Assembly: GCF_048892425.1 (NCBI RefSeq)
Contig: NZ_JBLZHU010000005.1
Span: 62,001-126,000, forward strand
DNA: 64,000 nt
Reading direction: 5' to 3'
From: Pacificispira sp002696645
GTDB taxonomy: Bacteria; Pseudomonadota; Alphaproteobacteria; UBA8366; Aestuariispiraceae
Positions 54,427-63,251 of the stretch are shown in pieces. Every line of letters begins with the position of its first letter. The stretch's first letter is position 1. Below the pieces are notes generated by a model. It was not told the DNA's origin. It did no database searches and saw only the letters and a list, made by a program, of their open reading frames with translations. A program made the position numbers and the translations under genes.

Positions 54427-55278
54427 TTAAAGGCCCAGAAAGGAGGATGCGTTTTCTAAAACCCATTTCTGACGGATTTCGGAATCCAACCCTAACGCGT
54501 CCAATTCTGCAATCGCCGCACTGGGTGGCATCATTGGGAAACTGGACCCGAAAATCATTTTGTCTTTCAACAATGTGCGGCCGTATTGCAGCAGCGGCTC
54601 ATAACCGGAATGGGCCTTGCCCAACAATTTCGGACGGATCGCCAACACACCGATATAGAGATTGGGATGCCGCCAGGCCACGCCGATTAGTTCCGTGACC
54701 CAGGGCCAACCAGGCGGTGACGCGCAAACGCGCAATTCTGGATAACGCACCATGACCTCGTCGATGTATTCTGGCTTGCCGAAGGACATCGGCACAGCGG
54801 TCGAAAAGTTGATGCCACAATGGATGTTGACCGGAACCTTCAGGTCTATTGCCTTTTCATAGAGCGGAAACAGAATCGGATCATTCGGACATAGCTTAAG
54901 CTCGAAGCATTGCAGGTTCAGCCCACGCAGCCCCAACACGGTCACAGCATGTTCAAATTCTGCGATCGCCTCTGCGCCTTTGTGCGGATCAACCCCGGCA
55001 AATCCCAGGAAGCGCGGCCCGTGTTCCTGGCAGAATGCGGCGACGGTTTCGTTGGAAATTTTGAAATCAAACATACTGGTCAGATCCCGCGCCTTCAGGA
55101 GGACATGGCGCGCGTCTAACTCTTCGTACATGTTCAGGTAAGCATCTAACTCCTGCGTCGCCGATGTCGCGGCGGCTTCCCGCTCGCTGCCCTGGTAGAC
55201 GCGGCGATAGTTGCCGAGATGCGGTGCCGGCGGATTGAATTCCGGCAAAGGCGGACGGCTGGAAAAATCGATCCACAT
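54427..55278 (-). CDS. Amidohydrolase-2-like TIM-barrel protein with altered metal site
   Basis: A 283-residue protein of the amidohydrolase (ACMSD-like) superfamily. The N-terminal H-x-H metal motif is absent; the same place reads WIDFSSRPPLPEF. The middle His is kept (PVNIHCGINF), but the late catalytic Asp, usually in G-S/T-D-x-P, is Ser (IFGSSFPMMP). It therefore looks unable to bind a metal in the usual way, although the barrel is well preserved (FLGFAGVDPHKGAEAI, ASPPGWPWVTELIGVAWRHP). It lies in the aminotransferase operon, 11 bases after the FAD oxidoreductase gene. A lyase, isomerase or binding role is possible; ordinary hydrolysis is doubtful. Confidence 0.75.
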   Translation of the reverse strand: MWIDFSSRPPLPEFNPPAPHLGNYRRVYQGSEREAAATSATQELDAYLNMYEELDARHVLLKARDLTSMFDFKISNETVAAFCQEHGPRFLGFAGVDPHKGAEAIAEFEHAVTVLGLRGLNLQCFELKLCPNDPILFPLYEKAIDLKVPVNIHCGINFSTAVPMSFGKPEYIDEVMVRYPELRVCASPPGWPWVTELIGVAWRHPNLYIGVLAIRPKLLGKAHSGYEPLLQYGRTLLKDKMIFGSSFPMMPPSAAIAELDALGLDSEIRQKWVLENASSFLGL

Positions 55279-55289
55279 GGTATTTCCCC

Positions 55290-56885
55290 TTACATCCAGT
55301 GTTTGCGGTCTGCGAGAATAACGCGGGCCGCATTATGGCCCGGCATCCCGGTCACGCCACCACCAGGATGGGTTGAGGCGCCGCATTGATACAAACGGTC
55401 GATCGGGCTGGTATAGTCTGCGAAATGCGGGGCAGGTCGCCGGAAAAACATCTGGTCGGCGCTGATTTCTCCGTGATGCACGTGACCGTTTGGTAAGTCA
55501 AAGATCCGTTCCAGGTCCAATGGTGTCAACACTTGCCGATGAAGGATATGGTTCTCAATATCGGGGAAGTGTCTCTTGAGGATCGACAGGACATTGCGCC
55601 ACAGTTCTTCGCGCTTGTTGTCCCAACTCCCCTCCCGCAGCGTATAGGGTGCGTGACCGCCGAAGATCGACAGAATGTGATGGCCTTCCGGTGCAAGGGT
55701 CGGATCGACCCGCGTGGGAATTTTGACGATCAAGAAGGGTTCGCGTGACATCTCGCCCAGGCTCGATTGTTGGAACGCGGTTTCCATGTAATCGACTGAG
55801 TAAGCGAGGTTGATTTGCGTCGGATAGTCGAAATCTGGCGCCATGGTTGGAAAGTCAGGACAATCCGGCAGGCCGTCCAGCGCAAGATTAACCCGGAAGA
55901 CTGTCGATTCCGTGCGAATGGCGCGAATATCCTGAACAAACTCTTCCGGCAGAGTCTTAGGGTCCAGTAGTTTCAGAAAGGTCGTTTTGGCATTCGCGTT
56001 GGCGATCACAGCCTTCGCCCGGATTACCTCGCCGGTGACAAGGCGAACACCCGTAGCCGTGCGCCCCTCCGTGAGAATCTCTTCGACCTCCGCATTGGTA
56101 CGCACGACCATGCCATGCGCTTCGCCCGACTTTCTGATCGCATCGGAGATTGCCCCCATACCCCCCTTAATGAACCCCGACGGACCCGCCGCCGTTTTCT
56201 GGTCACGCACGATGCCGCGTGCCAACATATAGGCGGACCCTGGGGTCTTAAGGCTTGAATTCGCCCCGCCGCCGCCTGCGAAGAAGCCCAGAATAAGTTT
56301 CACGTCCTCTGATTCAAACCAGCGGCTAAGATAGTCGTAGGCGCTCAATGTCAGTAAATTGTAGATATCATAGAAATGTCCGCCGATCTTGCGGAAGCGC
56401 CAGACGAAGCCAGCAAGCCGTTTGAGGTCACGAAACCTGCGCGAGCCCGGATCGACAGGTGTTTCAAAGATAAGCTGCTTCATGAAGGGTGCCAGTTTTT
56501 GCATATGCGCTACATAGGCTGGATAGACATCCGCGTCTCGATTGGACAGCCTGGCCAGTTCACCCCGGAACCGGTCTGGATCTTCCCACATTGTTACGAA
56601 ACGGTCGCCTTGCAGCGCGTAGACGATCGGGTCGGGTGACAGGACCTCATAGCCGTATTTTTGCAGTTCAAGATCCAGGATCACCTTGGGCTGTAGCAAT
56701 CCCATGTAATAAGAGGCGGTGGAAAGACGGTAGCCGGGCCAAACCTCCTCGGTCACCGCCGCCCCGCCGCTGATCGACCGTCGTTCCAACACCAGCACTC
56801 GGACCCCGGCCTTCGCCAGATAAGTGCCGCAGACCAAACCGTTGTGGCCACCGCCGACAATGACGGCATCGAAATCAGTCTTCAT
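55290..56885 (-). CDS. FAD-dependent oxidoreductase, phytoene-desaturase/PYROXD2-like
   Basis: A 531-residue flavoprotein of the CrtI/PYROXD2 fold. The FAD-binding start is DFDAVIVGGGHNGLVCGTYL with LVLERRSISGGAAVTEE, and the C-terminal closure is LYQCGASTHPGGGVTGMPGHNAARVIL, which is quoted here only in part: GGGVTGMPGHNAARVI. There are no carotenoid genes nearby, so the substrate is probably an unsaturated or amino intermediate of the surrounding amine pathway. Its start overlaps the end of the acyl-CoA ligase gene by 11 bases. Confidence 0.87.
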   Translation of the reverse strand: MKTDFDAVIVGGGHNGLVCGTYLAKAGVRVLVLERRSISGGAAVTEEVWPGYRLSTASYYMGLLQPKVILDLELQKYGYEVLSPDPIVYALQGDRFVTMWEDPDRFRGELARLSNRDADVYPAYVAHMQKLAPFMKQLIFETPVDPGSRRFRDLKRLAGFVWRFRKIGGHFYDIYNLLTLSAYDYLSRWFESEDVKLILGFFAGGGGANSSLKTPGSAYMLARGIVRDQKTAAGPSGFIKGGMGAISDAIRKSGEAHGMVVRTNAEVEEILTEGRTATGVRLVTGEVIRAKAVIANANAKTTFLKLLDPKTLPEEFVQDIRAIRTESTVFRVNLALDGLPDCPDFPTMAPDFDYPTQINLAYSVDYMETAFQQSSLGEMSREPFLIVKIPTRVDPTLAPEGHHILSIFGGHAPYTLREGSWDNKREELWRNVLSILKRHFPDIENHILHRQVLTPLDLERIFDLPNGHVHHGEISADQMFFRRPAPHFADYTSPIDRLYQCGASTHPGGGVTGMPGHNAARVILADRKHWM

Positions 56886-58539
56886 GACCGGAGTCTCCTA
56901 ACCAGACGTTTTCCTGCCGATCAAAGCTGCCGGCCCGCAGGTCGGACACCCCTTCGGTTATTTTTGGCTTGGCGATCTTCAGAGAGGCGGTCCGTGGAAA
57001 CTCCTCAATAAAGGTATAGAAACGCGGCACCTTAAATGGTGCCAGACCGCTCTGCGCAGTTTCGATAACCTCGGCGATAACGGCGTCGCTCTCTTCCACG
57101 TTGGGTTTCAGCCGCAGATAGGCCTTCACCTCCTCCCCGCGCAAGGCATCGGGTACGCCGACCACGGCGCTTTCTGCGACTGAAGGCGCCGTGTTTAGTA
57201 TGGTTTCGACCTCACGGGCCGCTATATTCTCCGCGCTGCGCCGGATCATGTCCTTCTTGCGGCCAACAATATAGTAGAAGCCTTCACCATCCTGTTTGAA
57301 CAGGTCGCCGGTTCTGAACCAATCCCCATCGAATACGGCATTGGTTGCTTCGGGATTGTTGTAGTAGCCCAGCATGATGCCAGGCCCGCGAACCTGCAAT
57401 TCACCGACCTCACCCTGCGCAACAAGAGCGCCATTGTCATCAACGATCCGGCATTCCCGAAATGGGCATGGCCACCCGCAGGAGCCCGACCCAACCATGT
57501 CCACGCGTTCGATCGGCATGAACATTGCCGGCCCCAGCTCCGTCATGCCGAAGGCTTCGCGTGCGTTCAGTTTGAACCGTGCTTCTAGCTTGCTGTGCAG
57601 ATCCTTGGCGACGCCGTAGACGTTGCCCCGGATTACCTCGATATCGCCGTCGTCGGGTTGTTCCGGCTGGTTCAGCAGCACCCAGGGGAATAGGCAGAAT
57701 TGAATGCGGTAGTCTCGCAGCCAGGACAGAAAGCGGCTGGTGCTTTGACGGGCCGCGACGAACAGCGTGCCGCGATGATAGATCGTCATCAGCAGCAGCC
57801 ATTGCGGGTCCATGTAAAAGAACGGCGTGGAGGCTAGGATGCGGTCGTATTTCCGGCCGTCGCGGAAGGCGTTCACTTTGCCAGAGCTGATCCAGTAGCG
57901 TTGCGTCAGCATGCAACCCTTCGGAAAACCGCTGGTTCCAGAGGTGAACTGGATGTTCATCAAGTCGTCGTGCCCGACCGGCTCTGGCGGCGTAAAGCTT
58001 TCCAGCGGCTTATCTGCAAGTTCTTCCCAGTGTCGGAACGGCTCATCCCCATCATGACCGTGCGTGATCACCCGTTCCGGCCTCACATCGATCAGGCCTT
58101 CTGATATCGCTTTTTTTACAACCTCCAGGCAGGCCGAGTCTGCGACGATCCAGCGCGCGTCGCCGGTTGTCATGACGTGACCCAGTTCGCGGGCGCGATA
58201 GGCGATGTTGATCGGCACCATCACCGCGCCAATTCGGGCCAAAGCAAACCAAGTCAGCGGCATGGCCGCGACATTGGGCAGCATGACCCCGACATGGGTG
58301 CCCTTGCCGATCCCTAAAGCGACAAGACGCGCGGCCAATCCGTTTACGCGCTGTCGCATCTCCTCATAGGTGATCGTCTCGCCGGATTCGAAGAAATTCC
58401 AGAGCATTTTGTCACCGGCCTCGGCCGCCGCTTGATCCAACAGCGCGCCGATATTCTCCGGCAATGGGTCTGCCTCGATGCGCTGTCGGCGCACGGAATA
58501 CTCGGGAACAGTTTCGGCCAATAAGGCATCGGTGCCCAT
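56875..58539 (-). CDS. AMP-forming acyl-CoA ligase (CaiC-like)
   Basis: A 554-residue adenylate-forming enzyme. The phosphate-binding loop is FTSGTSGFPKGCMLTQ, followed by LNAREAFGMTELGPAM, DGDWFRTGDLFKQDGEGFYY and the hinge GRKKDMIRRSAENIAAREVE. The C-terminal catalytic Lys lies in ASLKIAKPKITE. It resembles crotonobetaine/carnitine-CoA ligase and other short-acid ligases. In this operon it probably activates the carboxylate made by the aldehyde dehydrogenase encoded upstream. Confidence 0.9.
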   Translation of the reverse strand: MGTDALLAETVPEYSVRRQRIEADPLPENIGALLDQAAAEAGDKMLWNFFESGETITYEEMRQRVNGLAARLVALGIGKGTHVGVMLPNVAAMPLTWFALARIGAVMVPINIAYRARELGHVMTTGDARWIVADSACLEVVKKAISEGLIDVRPERVITHGHDGDEPFRHWEELADKPLESFTPPEPVGHDDLMNIQFTSGTSGFPKGCMLTQRYWISSGKVNAFRDGRKYDRILASTPFFYMDPQWLLLMTIYHRGTLFVAARQSTSRFLSWLRDYRIQFCLFPWVLLNQPEQPDDGDIEVIRGNVYGVAKDLHSKLEARFKLNAREAFGMTELGPAMFMPIERVDMVGSGSCGWPCPFRECRIVDDNGALVAQGEVGELQVRGPGIMLGYYNNPEATNAVFDGDWFRTGDLFKQDGEGFYYIVGRKKDMIRRSAENIAAREVETILNTAPSVAESAVVGVPDALRGEEVKAYLRLKPNVEESDAVIAEVIETAQSGLAPFKVPRFYTFIEEFPRTASLKIAKPKITEGVSDLRAGSFDRQENVWLGDSGHED

Positions 58540-58608
58540 AGAAACAATTGCCTCCTTGCGGGAGTTGAAAGAAAAGGCGCGGGCCCCAGGAACCCGCGCC
58601 TTATCGGA

Positions 58609-60099
58609 TCAGTGAGCGAACCAAACCGCCTTGAGATCCGTGTATTTATCCATCGCGTGCAGTGACTTGTCACGGCCAAAGCCAGATTGCTTGAATCCCC
58701 CAAAGGGCGCATTGAATTGCCCGCGATCAAAGCAGTTGACCCAGACGACACCGGCACGTATCGCCTGCGCCGCACGATGTGCATTCTTAAGGCTGCCGGT
58801 CCAAACCGAAGCCGTAAGGCCGTAAGTGCTGTCGTTTGCAACTGTCATAGCGTCGTCGAAATTCTTGACGGTGATGGTCGACAGAACTGGACCGAAGATT
58901 TCCTCCTGCGCGATTTTCATGCTGTTGTCGACAGCATCAAAGACCGTTGGCTCGACGAAGTAACCGCCGCTTTCCTTCAGCGCCTGATTGCCGCCCGCGA
59001 CAATCGAAGCACCGGCGTCGCGGCCTGCATCGATATAGCCGAGAACCCGGGTCAATTGCTCCTGCGTCACGATTGATCCAAGCTTGGTCGACGGATCCAA
59101 CGGATCCCCAGGCTTCAGCGCCGTGGCATGAGCGATGACCTTCTCAAGCAGCTTGTCCTTAATCTTGTCCTCAACCACTAGGCGAGAGCCGGCATTGCAG
59201 ACCTGCCCAGCATTGGAAAAGATGCCCGCGGCAATGCTCTTGGCGGCTTGATCCAGATCCTCGCAGTCCGCAAGGACGACTTGGGGTGACTTGCCGCCCA
59301 GCTCAAGGCCAATGCGCTTCATGTTTGATTGACCGGAATATTGCATGAAATAGCCACCGACCTCGGTCGAGCCGGTGAAGCCGATGCAATCGACATCCAT
59401 GTGCAGGCCAAGCGCCTTGCCAGCAATATGGCCGAGACCCGGTACAATGTTCAGCACACCCCTAGGCAGGCCTGCTTCGATTGCCAATTCGCCGATGCGC
59501 AGTGCGCTGAAGGGCGACTGTTCCGCTGGTTTCAGGATAACGGAGTTGCCCGTCGCCAATGCCGGGCCCAGTTTCCATGCTGCCATTGACAGCGGATAGT
59601 TCCATGGCACGACTGCAGCGACAACGCCCACTGGCTCGCGCACAATCATGGTGGTGACGTCTGATGGGGTTGCTGCGACTTCACCATAGACTTTATCAAT
59701 CGCCTCGGCATACCAGGCAATGCAGCTTGCGGCGCTGGGGATGTCGCCATTCAAAGCGTTTGTGATGGGTTTGCCGACATTCAGGGTTTCAAGCAGCGCC
59801 AGTTCTGCACGGTGCTCTAACAGCAACTCGGAGAAACGCAGCAGAATCTTACGGCGATCCAACGGCGACATGCGGGACCAGACACCGGATTCAAAGGCGG
59901 CCCGGGCCGACCGAACTGCTGCGTCTACATCCCGCCCATCGCAGGACGCGACCTTGGCGATGACGCGTCCATCTGCCGGGAAGACACAGTCGAAGGTTTC
60001 CTCTGAAATCGGGTCCATGAAGGCGCCGTCGATAAAGGGTTTTGTTGGCAGAGGTGCAATACGGGCGCGTTCATGCCACTCAGCGGTCGTTAAATCCAT
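58609..60099 (-). CDS. NAD(P)-dependent aldehyde dehydrogenase (aminoaldehyde type)
   Basis: A 496-residue aldehyde dehydrogenase of the betaine/gamma-aminobutyraldehyde group. The MDLTTAEW start (60099) is chosen over a longer frame. Conserved features are WNYPLSMAAWKLGPALATGN, GFTGSTEVGGYF, the catalytic Glu in LELGGKSPQ and the catalytic Cys in NAGQVCNAGSRL. NVGKPITNALNGDIP and YYAEAID-type AWYAEAIDKVYGEV are typical of PuuC- and BADH-like enzymes. It would oxidise the aldehyde produced by the aminotransferase gene just upstream. Confidence 0.93.
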   Translation of the reverse strand: MDLTTAEWHERARIAPLPTKPFIDGAFMDPISEETFDCVFPADGRVIAKVASCDGRDVDAAVRSARAAFESGVWSRMSPLDRRKILLRFSELLLEHRAELALLETLNVGKPITNALNGDIPSAASCIAWYAEAIDKVYGEVAATPSDVTTMIVREPVGVVAAVVPWNYPLSMAAWKLGPALATGNSVILKPAEQSPFSALRIGELAIEAGLPRGVLNIVPGLGHIAGKALGLHMDVDCIGFTGSTEVGGYFMQYSGQSNMKRIGLELGGKSPQVVLADCEDLDQAAKSIAAGIFSNAGQVCNAGSRLVVEDKIKDKLLEKVIAHATALKPGDPLDPSTKLGSIVTQEQLTRVLGYIDAGRDAGASIVAGGNQALKESGGYFVEPTVFDAVDNSMKIAQEEIFGPVLSTITVKNFDDAMTVANDSTYGLTASVWTGSLKNAHRAAQAIRAGVVWVNCFDRGQFNAPFGGFKQSGFGRDKSLHAMDKYTDLKAVWFAH

Positions 60100-60133
60100 T
60101 TTCTGTTCTCCTATGTCCTGTTCGTAGAAAGAC

Positions 60134-61525
60134 TTACGCCGCCGAACGTTGTGCAGCGCCTTTTTCTTCACCCGCACGCAGGATGCCTTCGCGCAGTATT
60201 TCGCACATGCTGTCGATTTCCTGACGCGTGATGATCAGGGGCGGCGACAAGACGCACATATTCCCGATCGGCCGTACAATAAGGCCAAGGGAAAAGCAGA
60301 TTTCGTCAATCCGTAAGCCGAGCGCTTTGTCTGCGTCGGTCACTTCGGAGCGGCCCGGGTCCACCATGCATTCGACACAGCCGACGAGGCCTTTCGAGCG
60401 AATGTCCGCGACTCCCGGCAGATCTTCCAGAGCCTTCAGCGCCGCCGCGAAATGCACCGACACTTCGTTCACATGCGCCAGGATACCGTCGCGCTCAATC
60501 ACCTCAATATTCGCGAGCGCCGCTGCGCAGCTTACGGGATGACCGGAATAGGTGTAGCCGTTGGTAAAGCTGCCGCCTTTGGCATTTTCCCCGCTGACCC
60601 GGTCCAGCAGCTTTTCGGAAATAGCGAGACCACCGAGCGGCACGTAACCTGATGTCACACCCTTGGCGAAGGTGATGATGTCCGGCACGACGCCGAAAAC
60701 CTTCTCGGATGCGAACCATTCTCCGCAACGGCCGAAGCCTGTCACGACCTCGTCAGAGATATAAATGATATCATTGGCCTCGCAGACCGCCTTGAACCGG
60801 GCATGGTATCCCGTTGGCGGTATGATCACGCCGCCTGATGCCAATAGCGGCTCCGCCAAGAAGGCCGCGATGGTATCAGCGCCTTTCTCTTCGATAAGCG
60901 TCTCGAATTCCGCCACCAGATCGTCCAGAAATTCGGCTTCTGTCCGATTGCCGGCCAGCCGGACATTTGGGCTGGAGAGAAAATTGATCCGATCCTGCGC
61001 GACATCGAAATTCGGCCAGTTGCCGGTCCGGCCCGAACATGCGGCCGTAAGGCTGGTGGATCCGTGATAGCCGTCCATGCGTACGACGATCTTCTTCTTT
61101 TGGGGGCGGCCCAGAATATTGTTGTAAAACTCTGTGAAACGCAGCGCCGTGTCGACGGCCGTTGACCCCCCCGTCGTGAAGAATATCCGCGTCAGATCAC
61201 CAGGCGTCATTTCCGCAATCCGTGCGGCAAGCTTGGCGGCAGGCGAATTCGAAGTGTACCAAGGCGAGTTATAGGAAAGGTGCATTGACTGATCGGCCAG
61301 CGCGTCGGCGATTTCCCGACGACCGTAACCGATCTGTGTGCACCACATGCCAGCAGGCCCATCAATCAGTCTGCGCCCTTCGGAATCAATGACATAGATT
61401 CCCTCACCACCCTTCAACATGGGCAGTCCCTTGCGACCAAGCGTCGACATTTCCTGTGCTGGTGCAAATAGGTTTGTACGGACAGCTTCGGCTAGAGTCT
61501 CCGTTTCGGTGTTGAATTCGGCCAT
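60134..61525 (-). CDS. Class III pyridoxal-phosphate aminotransferase
   Basis: A 463-residue omega-aminotransferase, first gene of the minus-strand operon. Visible are the N-terminal GLPMLKGGEGIYVIDSEGRR, the PLP phosphate region FFTTGGSTAVDTALRF, the Asp-bearing ISDEVVTGFGRCGEWF and the Schiff-base Lys in IITFAKGVTSGYVPLG. Enzymes of this type move the terminal amino group of diamines or omega-amino acids to pyruvate or 2-oxoglutarate. Given the acetylpolyamine amidohydrolase in the same regulon, a free diamine is a plausible substrate. A perfect palindrome lies 116 bases upstream. Confidence 0.92.
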   Translation of the reverse strand: MAEFNTETETLAEAVRTNLFAPAQEMSTLGRKGLPMLKGGEGIYVIDSEGRRLIDGPAGMWCTQIGYGRREIADALADQSMHLSYNSPWYTSNSPAAKLAARIAEMTPGDLTRIFFTTGGSTAVDTALRFTEFYNNILGRPQKKKIVVRMDGYHGSTSLTAACSGRTGNWPNFDVAQDRINFLSSPNVRLAGNRTEAEFLDDLVAEFETLIEEKGADTIAAFLAEPLLASGGVIIPPTGYHARFKAVCEANDIIYISDEVVTGFGRCGEWFASEKVFGVVPDIITFAKGVTSGYVPLGGLAISEKLLDRVSGENAKGGSFTNGYTYSGHPVSCAAALANIEVIERDGILAHVNEVSVHFAAALKALEDLPGVADIRSKGLVGCVECMVDPGRSEVTDADKALGLRIDEICFSLGLIVRPIGNMCVLSPPLIITRQEIDSMCEILREGILRAGEEKGAAQRSAA

Positions 61526-62360
61526 TGGGGGCTCCCCTAAAAAATCACATTGCGTTTAGCGACTGAGTGTTTGGCGGAGTCCGCCAATGTCGTGGTCGCA
61601 CCTTGTCTGAAAACAGTGCGTTCCTGTTTGCAATTTGCCTAATAATTGATTGCTTAGTCAATCAATTATTTTGTCGAAATCATATTGATCTGCTCCATAT
61701 TTCTGGTTCAGCTTGATTGATCGTATTGCGCATATTCGTGACTCATGGGTGTTGCACCTCTCCTGATTCCGGCTTCGACTATGGTATCTGCCTCAGCACA
61801 AGAGTGGCGGGATGGGGCTGGGTCATCTTGACCACCTCCTGTCCCATTTGGTCCCCGACCATACGATTTAGCCCCGCGACGGCAGAGGTCGGACAGGTGG
61901 TCTTGTTGCTGCGGTGTCTTCGTCTACAGATGCTTTAGCGGTTTTCAATCGGCGCCGAAGCCCAGCAACGCCTGTTCAGACAGTCTACCGGCGTCTCGAA
62001 GGTTGCCCGTCTGGAAGGATCTCTCGCTCCCTTCTTGCCGAAGGCATTGACTCAATCGGTCGGGACACGTGCATAAAAATGTAATGTATCAATGGTGTTT
62101 AGAGGGTGATTTCTGGATATATCGACAATAATCCGCGCGTGCCAGATGGTCGATTGCCAAGCTAGCGCATGCCTCTAAAATCGCTGGATGTTTTCGATAT
62201 CAATGCCTTGCGGCATGGTTGGCGGGCCGAAGCCGATGAAACCGAGAACTACGTCTACGCTATAGCCCTCTAAATGATCAACGGGCGGGCCTGACAACCG
62301 CGGGATTTCTTCGAACTATTTTTTAGTTCTCCGAAAATACCGCGATAATTATCCAAGTTA
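61526..62360. other. 835-bp gene-poor interval
   Basis: The first 150 bases hold the promoter and operator of the aminotransferase operon. Beyond that I find no convincing gene. A minus-strand stretch at roughly 61775-61905 reads in one frame as a plausible protein C-terminus (LNRMVGDQMGQEVVKM, then TQPHPATLVLRQIP and a stop) and may be a decayed gene fragment I cannot identify. The rest shows no RNA gene or repeat, and is consistent with an old insertion boundary next to the genes at the right edge. Confidence 0.45.
61641..61670. promoter_or_regulatory. Perfect TetR-type palindrome before the aminotransferase operon
   Basis: Arms AATAATTGATTG and CAATCAATTATT are exact inverse complements separated by CTTAGT. 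The inner TGATTG-N6-CAATCA is the same as at 51015-51032. It lies 116 bases upstream of the aminotransferase start codon. Confidence 0.75.
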
Positions 62361-63251
62361 TCAACTTGCATATGTGTCATAGAAATTCCGTTGTGTATCG
62401 AAGAACTGATCGAACAGGACTTCTGACTGCTTCGTTTGGGCAGTCCACAACTCCGCTACCTCCAAAGGGATCAGTTTCTCAGCGCCGTGCATATGCCTGA
62501 GAGCCGCAAGGGAAAACACCCAGAGACTGCCTTGGTCAGACATGATCCTCGCGGCGTGTGATGCCTCCAGAATCGGCAGTTCGTCTTTGCGTCGTAGCGC
62601 GCGATCCAGCATGAGATCGAGTGCAGCGTCGTCAGCATGTATCAGGTGGCTTTGCTGGCCGTACATGTGCAACAAAACATCAGCATCAGGGACCTTTGCC
62701 TTCTCATCTTTTGAGTCGGAGAGTGCGTTGATGATCTCCGAGAATGACCACTTCTGTTCAAGGTCCTTGCGTATGCGCTTGTTTGTCGGTGTCGATGGGA
62801 AAAGGGCTTCGTTCACGAGTCCGTCGAAAATCGCGGCGCTTCCCTCTCGTCCGTCAGCTTTACTCAGATTTCGGACAGGACCGACGCGGTGTTTACGCTT
62901 GTGGTCGTGTGTGGCCGCGTAAAGGCCCCAAAATTCCTGAACAAGCGCACTACGCTCGGACTCGGCTTCAAAGCAGATAAACCAGATTTTTGCTGATGCC
63001 TCATAGAATGATCGGAGAATGATCTCGGCGTCCCACGGAAAGCCGGAAGAAACAAGGTACGAAACAGCCTGGCTCCTTGAGGACATGTAGTGAAACAGCT
63101 GCTTCAATGTCTGGAGAACCTGTTCTTCTTTGTCGCTCTCCTGAAAGGTGTGGTCTATTAGGTCTCTGACAGTGCTGATGAGCTGCAGCTTTGCATCCTG
63201 CAGTTCGTTCAGGTCCTTGGCAAAGGGATGTGCGGGTTCTCTTTCCGTCAT
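62361..63251 (-). CDS. DUF5677-like helical protein
   Basis: A 296-residue, largely helical cytoplasmic protein resembling the DUF5677 group. Visible are AEIILRSFYEASAKIWFICF in the first third and a conserved-looking histidine segment QQSHLIHADDAALDLM in the second half, reminiscent of HEPN-type proteins, although a strict R-x4-H ribonuclease motif is not evident. The ATG follows directly on the stop codon of the gene upstream with no gap, so the two are co-translated. DUF5677 genes are frequently seen in defence and mobile islands; a biochemical role is not established. Confidence 0.55.
   Translation of the reverse strand: MTEREPAHPFAKDLNELQDAKLQLISTVRDLIDHTFQESDKEEQVLQTLKQLFHYMSSRSQAVSYLVSSGFPWDAEIILRSFYEASAKIWFICFEAESERSALVQEFWGLYAATHDHKRKHRVGPVRNLSKADGREGSAAIFDGLVNEALFPSTPTNKRIRKDLEQKWSFSEIINALSDSKDEKAKVPDADVLLHMYGQQSHLIHADDAALDLMLDRALRRKDELPILEASHAARIMSDQGSLWVFSLAALRHMHGAEKLIPLEVAELWTAQTKQSEVLFDQFFDTQRNFYDTYAS

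Noticed and set aside
61717..61938. Plus-strand 73-codon frame in the gene-poor interval
   Set aside because: It has no ribosome site and no recognisable features, and the opposite strand reads more protein-like in part.
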